DNA of 64,000 nt from Paenibacillus thiaminolyticus (GTDB lineage Bacteria > Bacillota > Bacilli > Paenibacillales > Paenibacillaceae). Below the pieces are notes generated by a model. That model did not search any database, had not been told where the DNA came from, and was given only the letters and a program-made list of their open reading frames with translations. Position numbers and translations under genes: made by a program. Below, piece after piece: positions 44,871 through 53,945 of the stretch. Position 1 is the first letter of the stretch. Each line of letters opens with the position of its first letter. The stretch lies in NCBI RefSeq assembly GCF_007066085.1, contig NZ_CP041405.1:806001-870000 (forward strand), given 5' to 3'.

Positions 44871-45060
44871 AAGGCACAAATAGAATACTTAAGTCCATAC
44901 CCTTACCAACAAACGAGACTGTTCCATCATTTCTAATAGTCCGGCTACTGTTGTGATGGGGTGTCCGATCAATTCACCTGATTTGGGCGCCTTCGGATGA
45001 TTTGAGGCATATTCCTTTCTCATGATTCCATACGTATAATCTTCTACAACTTGTTTGTTG
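44871..45060 (-). pseudogene. Decayed toxin end, copy A, internally deleted
   Basis: The minus strand carries pre-toxin text RKEYASNHPKAPKSGELIGH and then, out of frame, TIRNDGTVSFVGKGMDLSIL-FVP. The second copy (51290-51580) has about 106 extra bases between two GGTAAGGG motifs, so this copy lost the core of the toxin by recombination at that short repeat. The stretch 45061-45190 has no gene. Confidence 0.6.
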
Positions 45061-45189
45061 CAACACAAGGATGCTTAGTTTTGCAGCAATAGTTTATGCA
45101 GCAAAACTAACTGGTTTTAAATAGAGAAATGGGCATGATAGGCTTGCTGGCCTCTGACTAAAATTGCCTAGAACTGCAGCGTAAAAATG

Positions 45190-45540
45190 CTCAAGTTGAA
45201 TGCAAAAAAGCACTTGTCAGCCCGTTTGCTGAGAACTTGACGAAGGAACAACACTATATCCGATTTTTACGCGAAGCAGAAGGGTGCTCGATCCGTGACA
45301 TCGCCAGACAGATGGGCATTCACTGGAGAACCGCGAAGAAGTACGCCGATCAGCCCAACTGGAACGAATCGATTGGCAGAAGAAAGAGTTAAAGTCCAGT
45401 TATGGGGCCATATATGGAGATCGTGGACAAATGGCTGGAGGAAGATCTCCTACTTTCCCGGAAACAGAGCATACCGGCATATGGATCTACCAGTGGCTGA
45501 GAGATGAACACCGGTTTACAGGCGGACAATGCCCCCTATT
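45190..45540 (+). mobile_element. IS21-family istA relic, copy A
   Basis: The plus strand encodes TKEQHYIRFLREAEGCSIRD, IARQMGIHWRTAKKYADQPN and then, in other frames, KWLEEDLLLSRKQSIPAYGS and WLRDEHRFTG: the N-terminal helix-turn-helix region of an IS21 IstA transposase. The catalytic domain and istB are missing. A second copy lies at 51700-52060 within the duplicated segment. Confidence 0.7.
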
Positions 45541-45605
45541 TTTCAAGCCAACTATTTCATTCGAACTTATCCTATGCTGTGTATACGATTACGTCAATTT
45601 TGGCT

Positions 45606-45929
45606 CTACGAAAGTTGAGTTAAATAATCATCTAAGTCATCTCCATCTAATGAAAATAAACATTGATAAACACCTAATTCTTCACCCTCATATTCAACAT
45701 CTATAAAAGCAGATACAAATTTTATTGGCTCATCAAACGTATAATTAATTGTTAAACTAATTTTACTAATATTGGTTTCCAAAAAATTCATATCTACATT
45801 ACCGAACACTTCCGAAAACTCATCTGGTTCTTCCTGTTTATAATTTTCCATGTAGTTCCAAAATCCCTTTTTAGTACGTTCAATTATATTATGTATAGAG
45901 ACCCAGTTCTCAAATTCCTCAGTATTCAC
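45606..45929 (-). CDS. Small acidic immunity protein
   Basis: The 107-residue protein begins MNTEEFENWVSIHNIIERTK and has KISLTINYTFDEPIKFVSAF and a very acidic end (FSLDGDDLDDYLTQLS). Its size, charge and position in the array fit an immunity protein; no family recognised. AAGGAGATGAACAA precedes the ATG. A frameshifted second copy lies at 52155-52455. No toxin end is left directly upstream; the dyad AGCCAGTCG/CGACTGGCT at 46047-46078 separates it from the next gene. Confidence 0.55.
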   Translation of the reverse strand: MNTEEFENWVSIHNIIERTKKGFWNYMENYKQEEPDEFSEVFGNVDMNFLETNISKISLTINYTFDEPIKFVSAFIDVEYEGEELGVYQCLFSLDGDDLDDYLTQLS

Positions 45930-46041
45930 TTGTTCATCTCCTTTATGTTAATGTAACCCTTTTCCGAATAGGTCAAAAACAGAACATACTTTTGAAATTT
46001 ATAGTACCTGGCTATAACTCAATTCACATTCATACGAAACT

Positions 46042-46078
46042 AAATAGCCAGTCGCCGAGTGATTTTCGACGACTGGCT
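46042..46078 (-). terminator. Hairpin between immunity genes
   Basis: AGCCAGTCG and CGACTGGCT form a 9-bp stem; the minus strand continues ATTTAGTTTCG. It follows the 46117-46914 gene. The same hairpin recurs at about 52575-52610 in the duplicate. Confidence 0.5.
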
Positions 46079-46116
46079 ACAGAATGTGGTTTGATCCCTG
46101 TCTACAAATCTTTATA

Positions 46117-46914
46117 TTATTCGGGCAAAGTATACATCACATCAAAAGGATTCTTATCTTCAAAAAAACGAGTATACAATTTTGTCATATCTGCTGCAAC
46201 TAGGTTCTTGTCACTGCGTATTAAACGCCCTAATTCTACTAATATATTTGCTTCTTTTGGACTGACAATTTTTCTATCTAACATATATTTTGTGCTTTCT
46301 GGTGTTACCCACGCCCAATCATTTACCGCTACTTCAGTAGATGGATATCCAAATGAAAATGAACTGATATGTGCATACCTTGAACACAAAGGATGAACAA
46401 TTAACAAAAATGTTGAGATTACCCCGGAGCGGTAACTTAACCTTTGGAGCGTTTCAACTTCATTAGCGAATGATTCCAGGTGACTAGGTAAATCTCCCCA
46501 ATCCCTTTTGGCCATTAACACTAAGATTTCAATTGCCACTTCTTTATTTGGAGATTCCGCCAATTTAGTAAAAATTTCATTCATAGTATTGCCAGAAACT
46601 GAAAATGCACCAAAACATCTGACTGCTTCTGGAACAATCACTTCCCCTAACGAAACCAATCTTATATACTCGTCTAACAGTTTAGTATCGTTGCTAACAT
46701 AATGTGGAGACTCGACAATAGTTTCAATTATTTGAGCCTTTATACTGTTATCCTCAACCAAGGGAATCATGCTACTAAGAAAAGTAATACTATCGCCTTC
46801 TAGTGCATTTATAGCAGAGCTATTTTTTAATAAATTTAGCGTTTCTACCAAAGTACTATCATAATCTTCTTCTAAACAAAAGTCATATATCGTTGAGATG
46901 ATTTTTTTGTCCAT
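46117..46914 (-). CDS. Putative immunity protein with helical repeats
   Basis: The 265-residue protein (start MDKKIISTIYDFCLEEDYDS) is rich in helices with repeating hydrophobic spacing, such as IKAQIIETIVESPHYVSNDT and NEVAIEILVLMAKRDW-like text, suggesting HEAT-like repeats. It has no signal peptide. Its place inside the array and lack of enzyme motifs suggest a large immunity protein, but this is inference. GGAGACAT lies directly before the ATG at 46914, which is preferred to one nine codons earlier. No matching toxin end is visible upstream. Confidence 0.5.
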   Translation of the reverse strand: MDKKIISTIYDFCLEEDYDSTLVETLNLLKNSSAINALEGDSITFLSSMIPLVEDNSIKAQIIETIVESPHYVSNDTKLLDEYIRLVSLGEVIVPEAVRCFGAFSVSGNTMNEIFTKLAESPNKEVAIEILVLMAKRDWGDLPSHLESFANEVETLQRLSYRSGVISTFLLIVHPLCSRYAHISSFSFGYPSTEVAVNDWAWVTPESTKYMLDRKIVSPKEANILVELGRLIRSDKNLVAADMTKLYTRFFEDKNPFDVMYTLPE

Positions 46915-46941
46915 ATGTCTCCTCCAAATATGCTCTTTCAT

Positions 46942-47585
46942 TTCCGTGGGGAATAACTGAATTTGACGCAGATCTCCTTAGACAGAGGCGAAGGTACGTG
47001 CCAGACGAGGGCGGAACTCTTGTTCAATGTAATCACGGATTGTTATGAAAGGCAAAGTGATGTCTAACTTGGAATTTGGCCAGTGGACCTCCATCTTTGG
47101 GGACACCAAACTCACGTCTGCGCTGGTCGACCGCTTGGTGCACCATGCACACATTCTCTCGTTTACAGGCAGCTTCCGTTTCAAATAAGCTATGGAACGA
47201 ATCACTTTGTAAGCTTTGGAGGTTGGCAAGTGCCCCTGGCCCTTTTGGCTGCAAAATTGAGCATTTTTCACTTGCAAAAAACAGTTTGTACACAGAACTT
47301 ATCCTTAACAGTTTATTAGACAGGGTAAAGGCCACCATAAAAAACGTCTTACACATCCTCATATTATTATGGGAAGTTGGCACACAAAGTAAACTCTCGC
47401 TATTTTCATGCAAGGTTTGCGAGTAAAAGCTCATGAAGGATTATACGTAGTATGTTTAACTACAATAATTTCCGGGTACACATACGTACCTCATGATTTT
47501 TCAAATTCAAAAAAATTATAAAAGCGGTTATCTTAAAGGCAACCGCCATATTTTAGCTTTTATATAATTATTTTGAAATTTTAGT
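46942..47585. other. 644-base interval without a supported gene
   Basis: Several open frames on both strands overlap here, none with a ribosome site or family pattern. On the minus strand text such as FGVPKDGGPLAKFQVRHHFA could be old coding sequence broken by shifts. The interval separates two immunity genes and may hold a lost toxin end or an insertion relic. Confidence 0.4.
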
Positions 47586-47942
47586 TCACAAAATTTCTTC
47601 AATTTCAGATTTAATTCTACTTAATGTATTTTCAAGTATTTCCATATCCAATTCTCCTGCTAAATAGTATAATTTTAACCAGTAAGCATTATTGTCAAGA
47701 AAAGTATCGAGCGCTTTTCTAATATTTTCTTCTGTAAGCTCCTTAACAATAATCATTGGTGGCATGGCAGGAAGATATTCGATGTTTTCTTTTTCCATTA
47801 ATGTCTCAAGGTTTTTGGGAGTACCGACAACTAGAGTATAGGTAAAACCATCATCTAGTTCCACAAAAACGTCAATATTATCATCTTTTATATTTTCTAC
47901 TTTTTGTAATGAAGTTGGAAAATTAATTCTTTTAATTTTCAC
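47586..47942 (-). CDS. Immunity protein of the RelE-like toxin cassette
   Basis: The 118-residue acidic protein has DDNIDVFVELDDGFTYTLVV, MPPMIIVKELTEENIRKALD and NNAYWLKLYYLAGELDMEIL. It starts with GTG, with AAGGAGTG six bases upstream, 12 bases after the stop of the RelE-like toxin end. Size and place fit an immunity protein; the family is not certain. It is intact while its toxin is frameshifted. Confidence 0.6.
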   Translation of the reverse strand: MKIKRINFPTSLQKVENIKDDNIDVFVELDDGFTYTLVVGTPKNLETLMEKENIEYLPAMPPMIIVKELTEENIRKALDTFLDNNAYWLKLYYLAGELDMEILENTLSRIKSEIEEIL

Positions 47943-47954
47943 TCATATCACTCC

Positions 47955-48890
47955 TTATTTCCCATATAGTTCTTTTTTTGATTTACCTAGAATCTCCATC
48001 TTACTATCCTTCATCCTATAAAAGACCCTTCCGCCATCCAAATAAATTCTTACTCCCTAATCCAGGATTTGTATTTCCCCTTATAAATTTTTGTATTATC
48101 TCATCTACTTGTTGTTGTGTGGCTTTATCTTTACCCATTTGCTCTGCTGCTTTAACTAGTTTAGGGTCTTTTTTTAAAGATGATGTTATTGATAGAGTAT
48201 TTCCCGTACCCTCCCCCCCAGGCGAAATTCCCATTGGGCTTGCTTGGTTTCTGCGGGGAAGGCGTTTTCGGCGGTGGACTATTTGACCCTCCGCTTTTAA
48301 ACATTTGATAAAGCTCATTAAGGGTTTCACCAGTATTAGATAAACCTTGATACGTTACTCCTGCTCCATGTCCTGCTAAAGCGACGGATTCTGCAGTAAC
48401 AGCTACGCCTACAGGTGATAATACTCCCGTACCTGATAACGTAACACCAGCGCCTCCTCCCAATACAGCGCCACCCATTTCTAATACTCCGGCTACAGTT
48501 GTGATGAGGTGCCCGATCAATTCACCTGTTTTACGCGCCTTCGGATGATTTGAAGTATATTCCTTTTTTAGGGGTGGGAAGTCTAACGTCAAAACTTCTA
48601 AAACGGCCGTTCCTGCTCCTTTTACAACTTCTCCACCGACATCTGCGGCATACTTCAACTCGTTCGCCATCTGCTGACCCATCATGAGTTTGGCTTCCGC
48701 TTCCCTGAGCTGGACTTCGCCCAGACACGACTTGGATTGTTATTGCTTCGGCTTCGGCTGCTCGGCCATGTAACGCTCGTAGTTCGCCCTCCAGCGTTGT
48801 CTCAGATCGGACGGAATCTGATGATATGCCTGCTCCAACTCATTAGCAGACTGGGCCATACGTCGGACATAAGTAACTTGTTTCTGAAGG
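47955..48890 (-). pseudogene. Orphan toxin cassette with RelE/ParE-like end, broken
   Basis: From 48890 the minus strand repeats the pre-toxin segment (MAQSANELEQAYHQIPSDLR, then a TAA after QPKPKQ), continues as MMGQQMANELKYAADVGGEV to the linker SPPPKTPSPQKPSKPNG, changes frame at a run of seven G near 48215, then reads SPGGEGTGNTLSITSSLKKD, KDKATQQQVDEIIQKFIRGN. A second shift at about 48045 leads to IYLDGGRVFYRMKDSKMEIL-GKS and a stop at 47955. The end resembles RelE/ParE-type toxins in polymorphic systems. The start, with HPLKYL, is missing. Confidence 0.6.
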
Positions 48891-49116
48891 GCAAAAAAGC
48901 TCATTCCTACTCATGGTTCAAGTTGGAATAAGCCTTTAAAAGTTTACCAAGTGTATTTATAAATGTTCAGTTTAATTTTATTATACGATCTCAATATGTA
49001 GTCTCAATCTATTTTCTTTTTTTGTTACTTGGGGATTCTTTACTTTTGTTTGAGGGCAGGTCTGCTCAGTATTGGGTATCCACACCCCAAAAACATACTT
49101 AAGAAAATATTTCAAA

Positions 49117-49515
49117 CTAGAATTCATCCAATGAGATAGCTTCAATAGAGCTACAGTAAAAGTCGATAAAATTATACCCATCGTCTTCCCCATATCCACT
49201 ATCATCATGAACATGATATCTTTGAGTAATATCCCATCCTAATTCTTTGTTGTCGTGGATTATCAAACCCCTCGTCAGGTAAAGATTGGTTACTTTTCTT
49301 AAATTTAAGTCAGAGACATTATGATACCTAACCAGTAGCTTAAACCTTTGCCCTGTTTCTATAACGGATACAAAGAAAAGAATATTAAGTGTCGTAGTGT
49401 AATTATCTTCATAATCAATATCAATATTATAATCAATTCCAACTATCTCCTTGTAAATCCAAGAGCCTAAAACATTCAATTTCCCAGTTATGAGTTCATA
49501 ATTTTCAATAACCAC
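49117..49515 (-). CDS. Immunity protein
   Basis: The 132-residue acidic protein contains IENYELITGKLNVLGSWIYK, DYNIDIDYEDNYTTTLNILF and a His/Asp-rich end (VHDDSGYGEDDGYNFIDFYC). It starts 18 bases after the stop of the toxin end at 49534 and follows AAGGAGGAAAAAATC. No family recognised; immunity is inferred from place. The 48891-49116 interval after it has no gene. Confidence 0.55.
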   Translation of the reverse strand: MVIENYELITGKLNVLGSWIYKEIVGIDYNIDIDYEDNYTTTLNILFFVSVIETGQRFKLLVRYHNVSDLNLRKVTNLYLTRGLIIHDNKELGWDITQRYHVHDDSGYGEDDGYNFIDFYCSSIEAISLDEF

Positions 49516-49533
49516 AGATTTTTTCCTCCTTCA

Positions 49534-50741
49534 CTAATCAATAAATTTGATACTGTTTGTTGCCTCATCGATTACACCTTGTCTCAGTCTACCTGTAAGC
49601 GTGTCCATAAAGTATTTAATTTCTGTTTTTAAACTTTTCCCTGCATCTTGATAGATATACTCATGCATATGCGGATTTGTATGATGAGCAGAATTTCCAT
49701 GGTCGCTATAATCAATTCTATACTTTTGTTTCCCTCCTTGATCATAAATGACTCTGGATTTCTCTATTTTCCCACTAGAACCTAAGCGACTAAAATCAAA
49801 TCTATCTCCCGGAGTTCCTTGCATTGGTGCAATGTTGTTTTTGTAATACTCATCAGGTAAAAAGGGTTCTTTAGCAAATCCGTCACCCTCACCTTTCCCC
49901 CCAGGACTTGTTCGAATCCGTTGATTTCGGCGCTTCGGGCTTGCTTGGTTTCTGCGGGGAAGGCTTTTTTGGCGGTGGACTATTTGACCCTCCGCTTTTA
50001 AACATTTGATACAGCTCATTGAGGGTTTCACCAGTATTAGATAAACCTTGATACGTTACTCCTGCTCCATGTGCTGCTAAAGCGACGGATTCTGCAGTAA
50101 CAGCTACGCCTACAGGTGATAATACTCCCGTACCTGATAATGTAACACCAGCGCCTCCTCCCAATACAGCACCAGCCATTTCAAATAATCCACCTACCGT
50201 TGTGATGAGGTGCCCGATCACTTCCCCTGTTTTACGCGCCTTCGGATGATCTGAAGTGTATTCCTTTTTTAGGAGTGGGAAGTCTAACGTCAAATCTTCT
50301 AAAACGGCCGTTCCGGCTCCTTTTACAACTTCTCCACCGACATCTGCGACACACCCCGTCCGCCATCTGCTGACCCATCATAAGTTTGGCTTCCGCTTCC
50401 ATGAGCTGGGCTTCGCCCAGAATAGCCAGCCACGACTTGGATGGTTCCTGCTCCGGCTTCGGCTGCTCGGCCATGTAACGCTCGTAGTTCGCCTTCCAGC
50501 GTTGTCTCAGATCGGATGGAATCTGATGATACGCCTGCTCCAACTCATTAGCAGACTGAGCCATACGTTGGACATAAGAAGCGATATCGTTCCATGATGT
50601 GGGTGTTCCTAACTCACGCGCACTTGTAAATACCTTGCCCAGCAGCCACTTTCTATAATAGGCATCTTTGGCTTTCTCGTGCTCGTATTGACTGATGAGT
50701 CCTTGCATGACCAGACTGGCCAGATATTTCAGCGGATGCAA
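49534..50741 (-). pseudogene. Orphan toxin cassette with His-rich toxin end, frame-broken
   Basis: A TTG at 50741 starts HPLKYLASLVMQGLISQYEH as in the large VgrG. At about 50360 a short deletion shifts the frame; the text goes on as LTLDFPLLKKEYTSDHPKAR, then GAVLGGGAGVTLSGTGVLSP, and the linker. At a run of six G near 49903 the frame changes again to SPGGKGEGDGFAKEPFLPDE and a toxin with SRVIYDQGGKQKYRIDYSDH and NPHMHEYIYQDAGKS. The H-x-N-P-H-x-H cluster could be an active site. No family is assigned. Immunity gene 49117-49515 follows. Confidence 0.6.
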
Positions 50742-50749
50742 CCCGCCTT

Positions 50750-51256
50750 TTAGACTTCTATTATTTTTTCAGTATATTTTGTGTCATCTAAAAGATTTTC
50801 AATCCAGAACTTTCGTTGTTCAGCCCCTCCAATATTTATACCGAAATAAAAGGATGGGTCTATAAACAATTCCTGTCCATTAATTAAGTTTAGCTGAATG
50901 CTATTACAAATAATTTGTTCTTTATTGTTCAGTTCCATCCCGTTAATGATAATACTTTTAACGGTATTTTTAGCCGACATCGGATCTGTCAATATTATTT
51001 GACTTACTGATGTTTTACACGGGTGCATATCCTCATCAATTTCGAACTGATATCGTATTGAATCTACTATCCTCACACTTAGTTTAGCGTACTGCTCAAT
51101 TGATTCAAATTCGATACATTGATCCCCCAGTTCAAAATAATAATACCGCATATCTGGACAGAAGTTCGCAACTCCATCTTCAATATCGACAAAACCAACT
51201 AAGTAAATATCCTGAATGGAATTACTCTTAAAGATACTTGTAAGTTTTTCTAGCAT
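50750..51256 (-). CDS. Immunity protein, duplicated copy B
   Basis: The 168-residue protein (MLEKLTSIFKSNSIQDIYLV ... GINIGGAEQRKFWIENLLDD) differs from copy A at 44347-44853 by only a few residues. It follows the toxin end at 51290-51430, which in this copy keeps its core. AAAGGAGAGATTCTT precedes the ATG at 51256; nine open codons upstream are not used. It is nine bases before the next cassette. Confidence 0.6.
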   Translation of the reverse strand: MLEKLTSIFKSNSIQDIYLVGFVDIEDGVANFCPDMRYYYFELGDQCIEFESIEQYAKLSVRIVDSIRYQFEIDEDMHPCKTSVSQIILTDPMSAKNTVKSIIINGMELNNKEQIICNSIQLNLINGQELFIDPSFYFGINIGGAEQRKFWIENLLDDTKYTEKIIEV

Positions 51257-51289
51257 AAGAATCTCTCCTTTTTTAAGGCACAAATAGAA

Positions 51290-51580
51290 TACTTAAGTCC
51301 ATACCCTTACCCGTTTCAAGTAGGGTAACAAATTCACCATTTGGTTTAGTCGCAACAGTCATACCATTGCCCCTGTATATATTTAATACTTCACCATCTT
51401 TTTTCAGAGTGCCCTTACCAACAAACGAGACTGTTCCATCATTTCTAATAGTCCGGCTACTGTTGTGATGGGGTGTCCGATCAGTTCACCTGATTTGGGC
51501 GCCTTCGGATGATTTGAGGCATATTCCTTTCTTATGATTCCATACGTATAATCTTCTACAACTTGTTTGTTGCAACGCAA
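51290..51580 (-). pseudogene. Toxin end, copy B, with pre-toxin text in another frame
   Basis: The minus strand reads YGIIRKEYASNHPKAPKSGE (pre-toxin) and then, one frame over, TIRNDGTVSFVGKGTLKKDG, LNIYRGNGMTVATKPNGEFV, and TLLETGKGMDLSILFVP with a stop at about 51281. The end resembles C-terminal segments of large exported toxins with GDGLTVATKPNGEF-like text. It is not attached to a start. The long immunity gene 50750-51256 follows. Confidence 0.6.
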
Positions 51581-51699
51581 GGATGCTTAGTTTTGCAGCA
51601 ATAGTTTATGCAGAAAAAGTAACTGGTTTTATATGGAGAGATGGGCATGATAGGCTTGCTGGCCTCTGACTAAAACTGCCTTGAATTGCAGCGTAAAAA

Positions 51700-52060
51700 T
51701 GCTCAAGTTGAATGCAAAAAAGCACTTGTCAGCCCGTTTTCTGAAAACTTGACGAAGGAACAACACTATATCCGATTTTTACGCGAAGCAGAAGGGTGCT
51801 CGATCCGTGACATCGCCAGACAGATGGGCATTCACTGGAGAACCGCGAAAGAAGTACGCAGATCAGCCCAACTGGAACAAATCGATTGGTAGAAGAAAGA
51901 GTAAAAGTCCAGTTATGGGGCCATATATGGAGATCGTGGACAAATGGCTGGAGGAAGATCGCCTACTTTCCCGGAAACAGAGCATACCGGCATACGGATC
52001 TACCAGTGGCTAAGAGATGAACACCGGTTTACAGGCGGACAACGACCCCTATTTTTTAAG
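51700..52060 (+). mobile_element. IS21-family istA relic, copy B
   Basis: It repeats the relic at 45190-45540 (EQHYIRFLREAEGCSIRDIA, MGIHWRTAKEVRRSAQ with a one-base difference that shifts the frame, EIVDKWLEEDRLLSRKQSIP). Only the N-terminal part of IstA is present. Confidence 0.7.
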
Positions 52061-52154
52061 CCAACTATTTCATTCGAACTTATCCCATGCTGTATATACG
52101 ATTACGTCAATTTTGGCTCTGCGAAAGTTGAGTTAAATAATCATCTAAAATAAT

Positions 52155-52455
52155 CATCTAAGTCATCTCCATCTAATTAAAAGAAACATTGATAAACACC
52201 TAATTCTTCACCCTCATATTCAACATCTATAAAAGCAGATACAAATTTTATTGGCTCATCAAACGTATAATTAATTGTTAAACTAATTTTACTAATATGA
52301 TTTTCAAAAAATTCATATCTACATTACCGAACACTTCCGAAAACCCATCTGGTTCTTCCTGTTTATAATTTTCTATGTAGTTCCAAAATCCCTTTTTAGT
52401 ACGTTCACTTATATTATGTATAGATACCCGGTTCTACAAATTCCTCAGTATTCAC
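52155..52455 (-). pseudogene. Frameshifted copy of the 45606-45929 immunity gene
   Basis: The text matches the immunity gene at 45.6-45.9 kb, for example KGFWNYIENYKQEEPDGFSE-VFGNVDMNF, but contains several one-base changes that break the frame. It is within the duplicated segment. Confidence 0.6.
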
Positions 52456-52609
52456 TTTTTTAATCTCCTTTATGTTAATGTAACCCTTTTCTGAATAGGT
52501 CAAAAATCAGAACATACTCTTGAAATTATAGTACCTGGCAGTAACTCAATTCACATTCAAACGAAACTAAATAGCCAGTCGCCGAGTGATTTTCGACGAA
52601 TGGCTACAG

Positions 52610-52710
52610 AATGTGTTTTGATCCCTGTCTACAAATGTTTATATTATTCGGGCGACCAGAAGTTCCATTAAAAGATGGATTGTATGCTCCAGTTTTACCC
52701 GTCCCCTAAG
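52610..52710 (-). pseudogene. Stub of another toxin end at the shared junction
   Basis: After the junction GGGGACGGGTAA the minus strand reads TGAYNPSFNGTSGRPNN and then joins sequence of the duplicated block. It looks like the first 20 residues of a further toxin, cut off by the duplication. The 52456-52610 stretch has only the AGCCAGTCG hairpin. Confidence 0.5.
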
Positions 52711-52724
52711 TAGTAATCTTAAAC

Positions 52725-52766
52725 TAAAAAAAGAAGATGGTAGTTGAGTAACCAACTATCATCTTC
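52725..52766 (-). terminator. Terminator after the 52775 immunity gene
   Basis: GAAGAT(G)GTAGTTG and CAACTAT(C)ATCTTC form a long stem; the minus strand ends in seven T. Confidence 0.85.
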
Positions 52767-52774
52767 ATCTCAAT

Positions 52775-53131
52775 TCAATCTGTAGTTGTAATTTCAAGCA
52801 ATTTAGTTTCTATAAACTCTATTACTTCTATATAATTGTTAGATTCAAACCTTTCGATTGGTTTATCCCAGTCTTCGTTTATCAAAATAACAACCAAGAA
52901 ATTACCTTCTGGCAAAAAATCTGGTCTCCAGCCCATATCCAAGGTTATTGATTTTTTTTGATGATGTAACTGCAATAAACTGTCTGTAAACATAAACCAA
53001 ATATCATCATCTGGATCTAAATTGCATGGATCAATTTCCCAAAAATTATTTTTATTTACTGACCAACCTGTAGGAATTCTCATAGCATGGATATTTAGCT
53101 TAGGCACGTCCAATTTCACAAACTGTCTCAT
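52775..53131 (-). CDS. Immunity protein
   Basis: The 118-residue protein has MRQFVKLDVPKLNIHAMRIP, IDPCNLDPDDDIWFMFTDSL, MGWRPDFLPEGNFLVVILIN and an acidic C-terminal helix. GGAGG lies eight bases before the ATG, and the gene begins 18 bases after the preceding toxin stop. A strong terminator follows. No family recognised; an immunity role is inferred from its place. Confidence 0.6.
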   Translation of the reverse strand: MRQFVKLDVPKLNIHAMRIPTGWSVNKNNFWEIDPCNLDPDDDIWFMFTDSLLQLHHQKKSITLDMGWRPDFLPEGNFLVVILINEDWDKPIERFESNNYIEVIEFIETKLLEITTTD

Positions 53132-53149
53132 AATAGATCCTCCAACATA

Positions 53150-53945
53150 TTATTTTATCCCTAATTTCCTGAGGTACTTGTCTAACCTAGCTCCTGCTAT
53201 CGGATGCCCGTGGTATATATTACCATTAGTGAGTTCTGCTCTGATCCACTGAGTAGGTATACCATTGTCATAACCAATAACTTTGCCTGTATCATAAATA
53301 AAGTAGTAGTTATTATTTCCGTTATCAATTATATGTCCATTCGACAGTGCTTCTTTTTCAATTATCTTATTATTAGCATCAGGTAAGTATTGTGCATTTT
53401 TGTCACCTGTTTCACTAAACCTTTTTGCTTCTTCAGCAGTCTTTGCTTTTAAATGTTTATGGCCATGAGGGGTGTATTCAGCATTATAGATCTTCGTTCT
53501 AAAATCTTTTCGTTCATAATATCCTCCATAAGCATCATTACCCGTCCCCTTACCACTTGAGTTCTTATTTTTTCCCGGCGTAGATCCTGATGCTGAATTC
53601 TTCGGATCGCTCCCAGGATAAGACTTCCGAACCTCGATCTGATTCTTCGTCGGCTCAAGCGGTTTCTGCGTAGACGATTTATAGTTCGCATTTGGCCCAT
53701 CGTATGCCAACTTGTTCTTGGACAATTGCCCAGCGGACTTTTGAAAGGCTTCCCAGCCTTCCTTGATAACCGTCTTCGCTTGACCCCAGTTTACAGTTGA
53801 CCCCCCACCTTGTGGTACAACGCCATACTTCGGCTTATTAATCTTCGCACTGGTTCTTGCCTCTACTTTTGGCACCGGCGTCTTTGCATTCACCTTTGGA
53901 AGAGTAGATCCGCCACCTTTTAATGTAAAATTAAAGCATTTGAGG
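53150..53945 (-). CDS. Orphan toxin tip homologous to the end of the large VgrG
   Basis: The frame of about 265 residues begins inside pre-toxin text (INKPKYGVVPQGGGSTVNWG, KNKLAYDGPNANYKSSTQKP, then SASGSTPGKNKNSSGKGTGN), which matches the VgrG residues before its toxin nearly base for base. After GTG it is unique: DAYGGYYERKDFRTKIYNAE, YTPHGHKHLKAKTAEEAKRF, and an end with GNIYHGHPIAGARLDKYLRK. No ribosome site or VgrG part precedes it. The toxin family is unknown. It is the cassette nearest the VgrG gene and most ready for exchange. Confidence 0.7.

Noticed and set aside
46978..47434. Overlapping frames of 100-133 codons on both strands
   Set aside because: None has a start signal or recognisable family; codon-like structure is absent. 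Recorded only as a gene-free interval.
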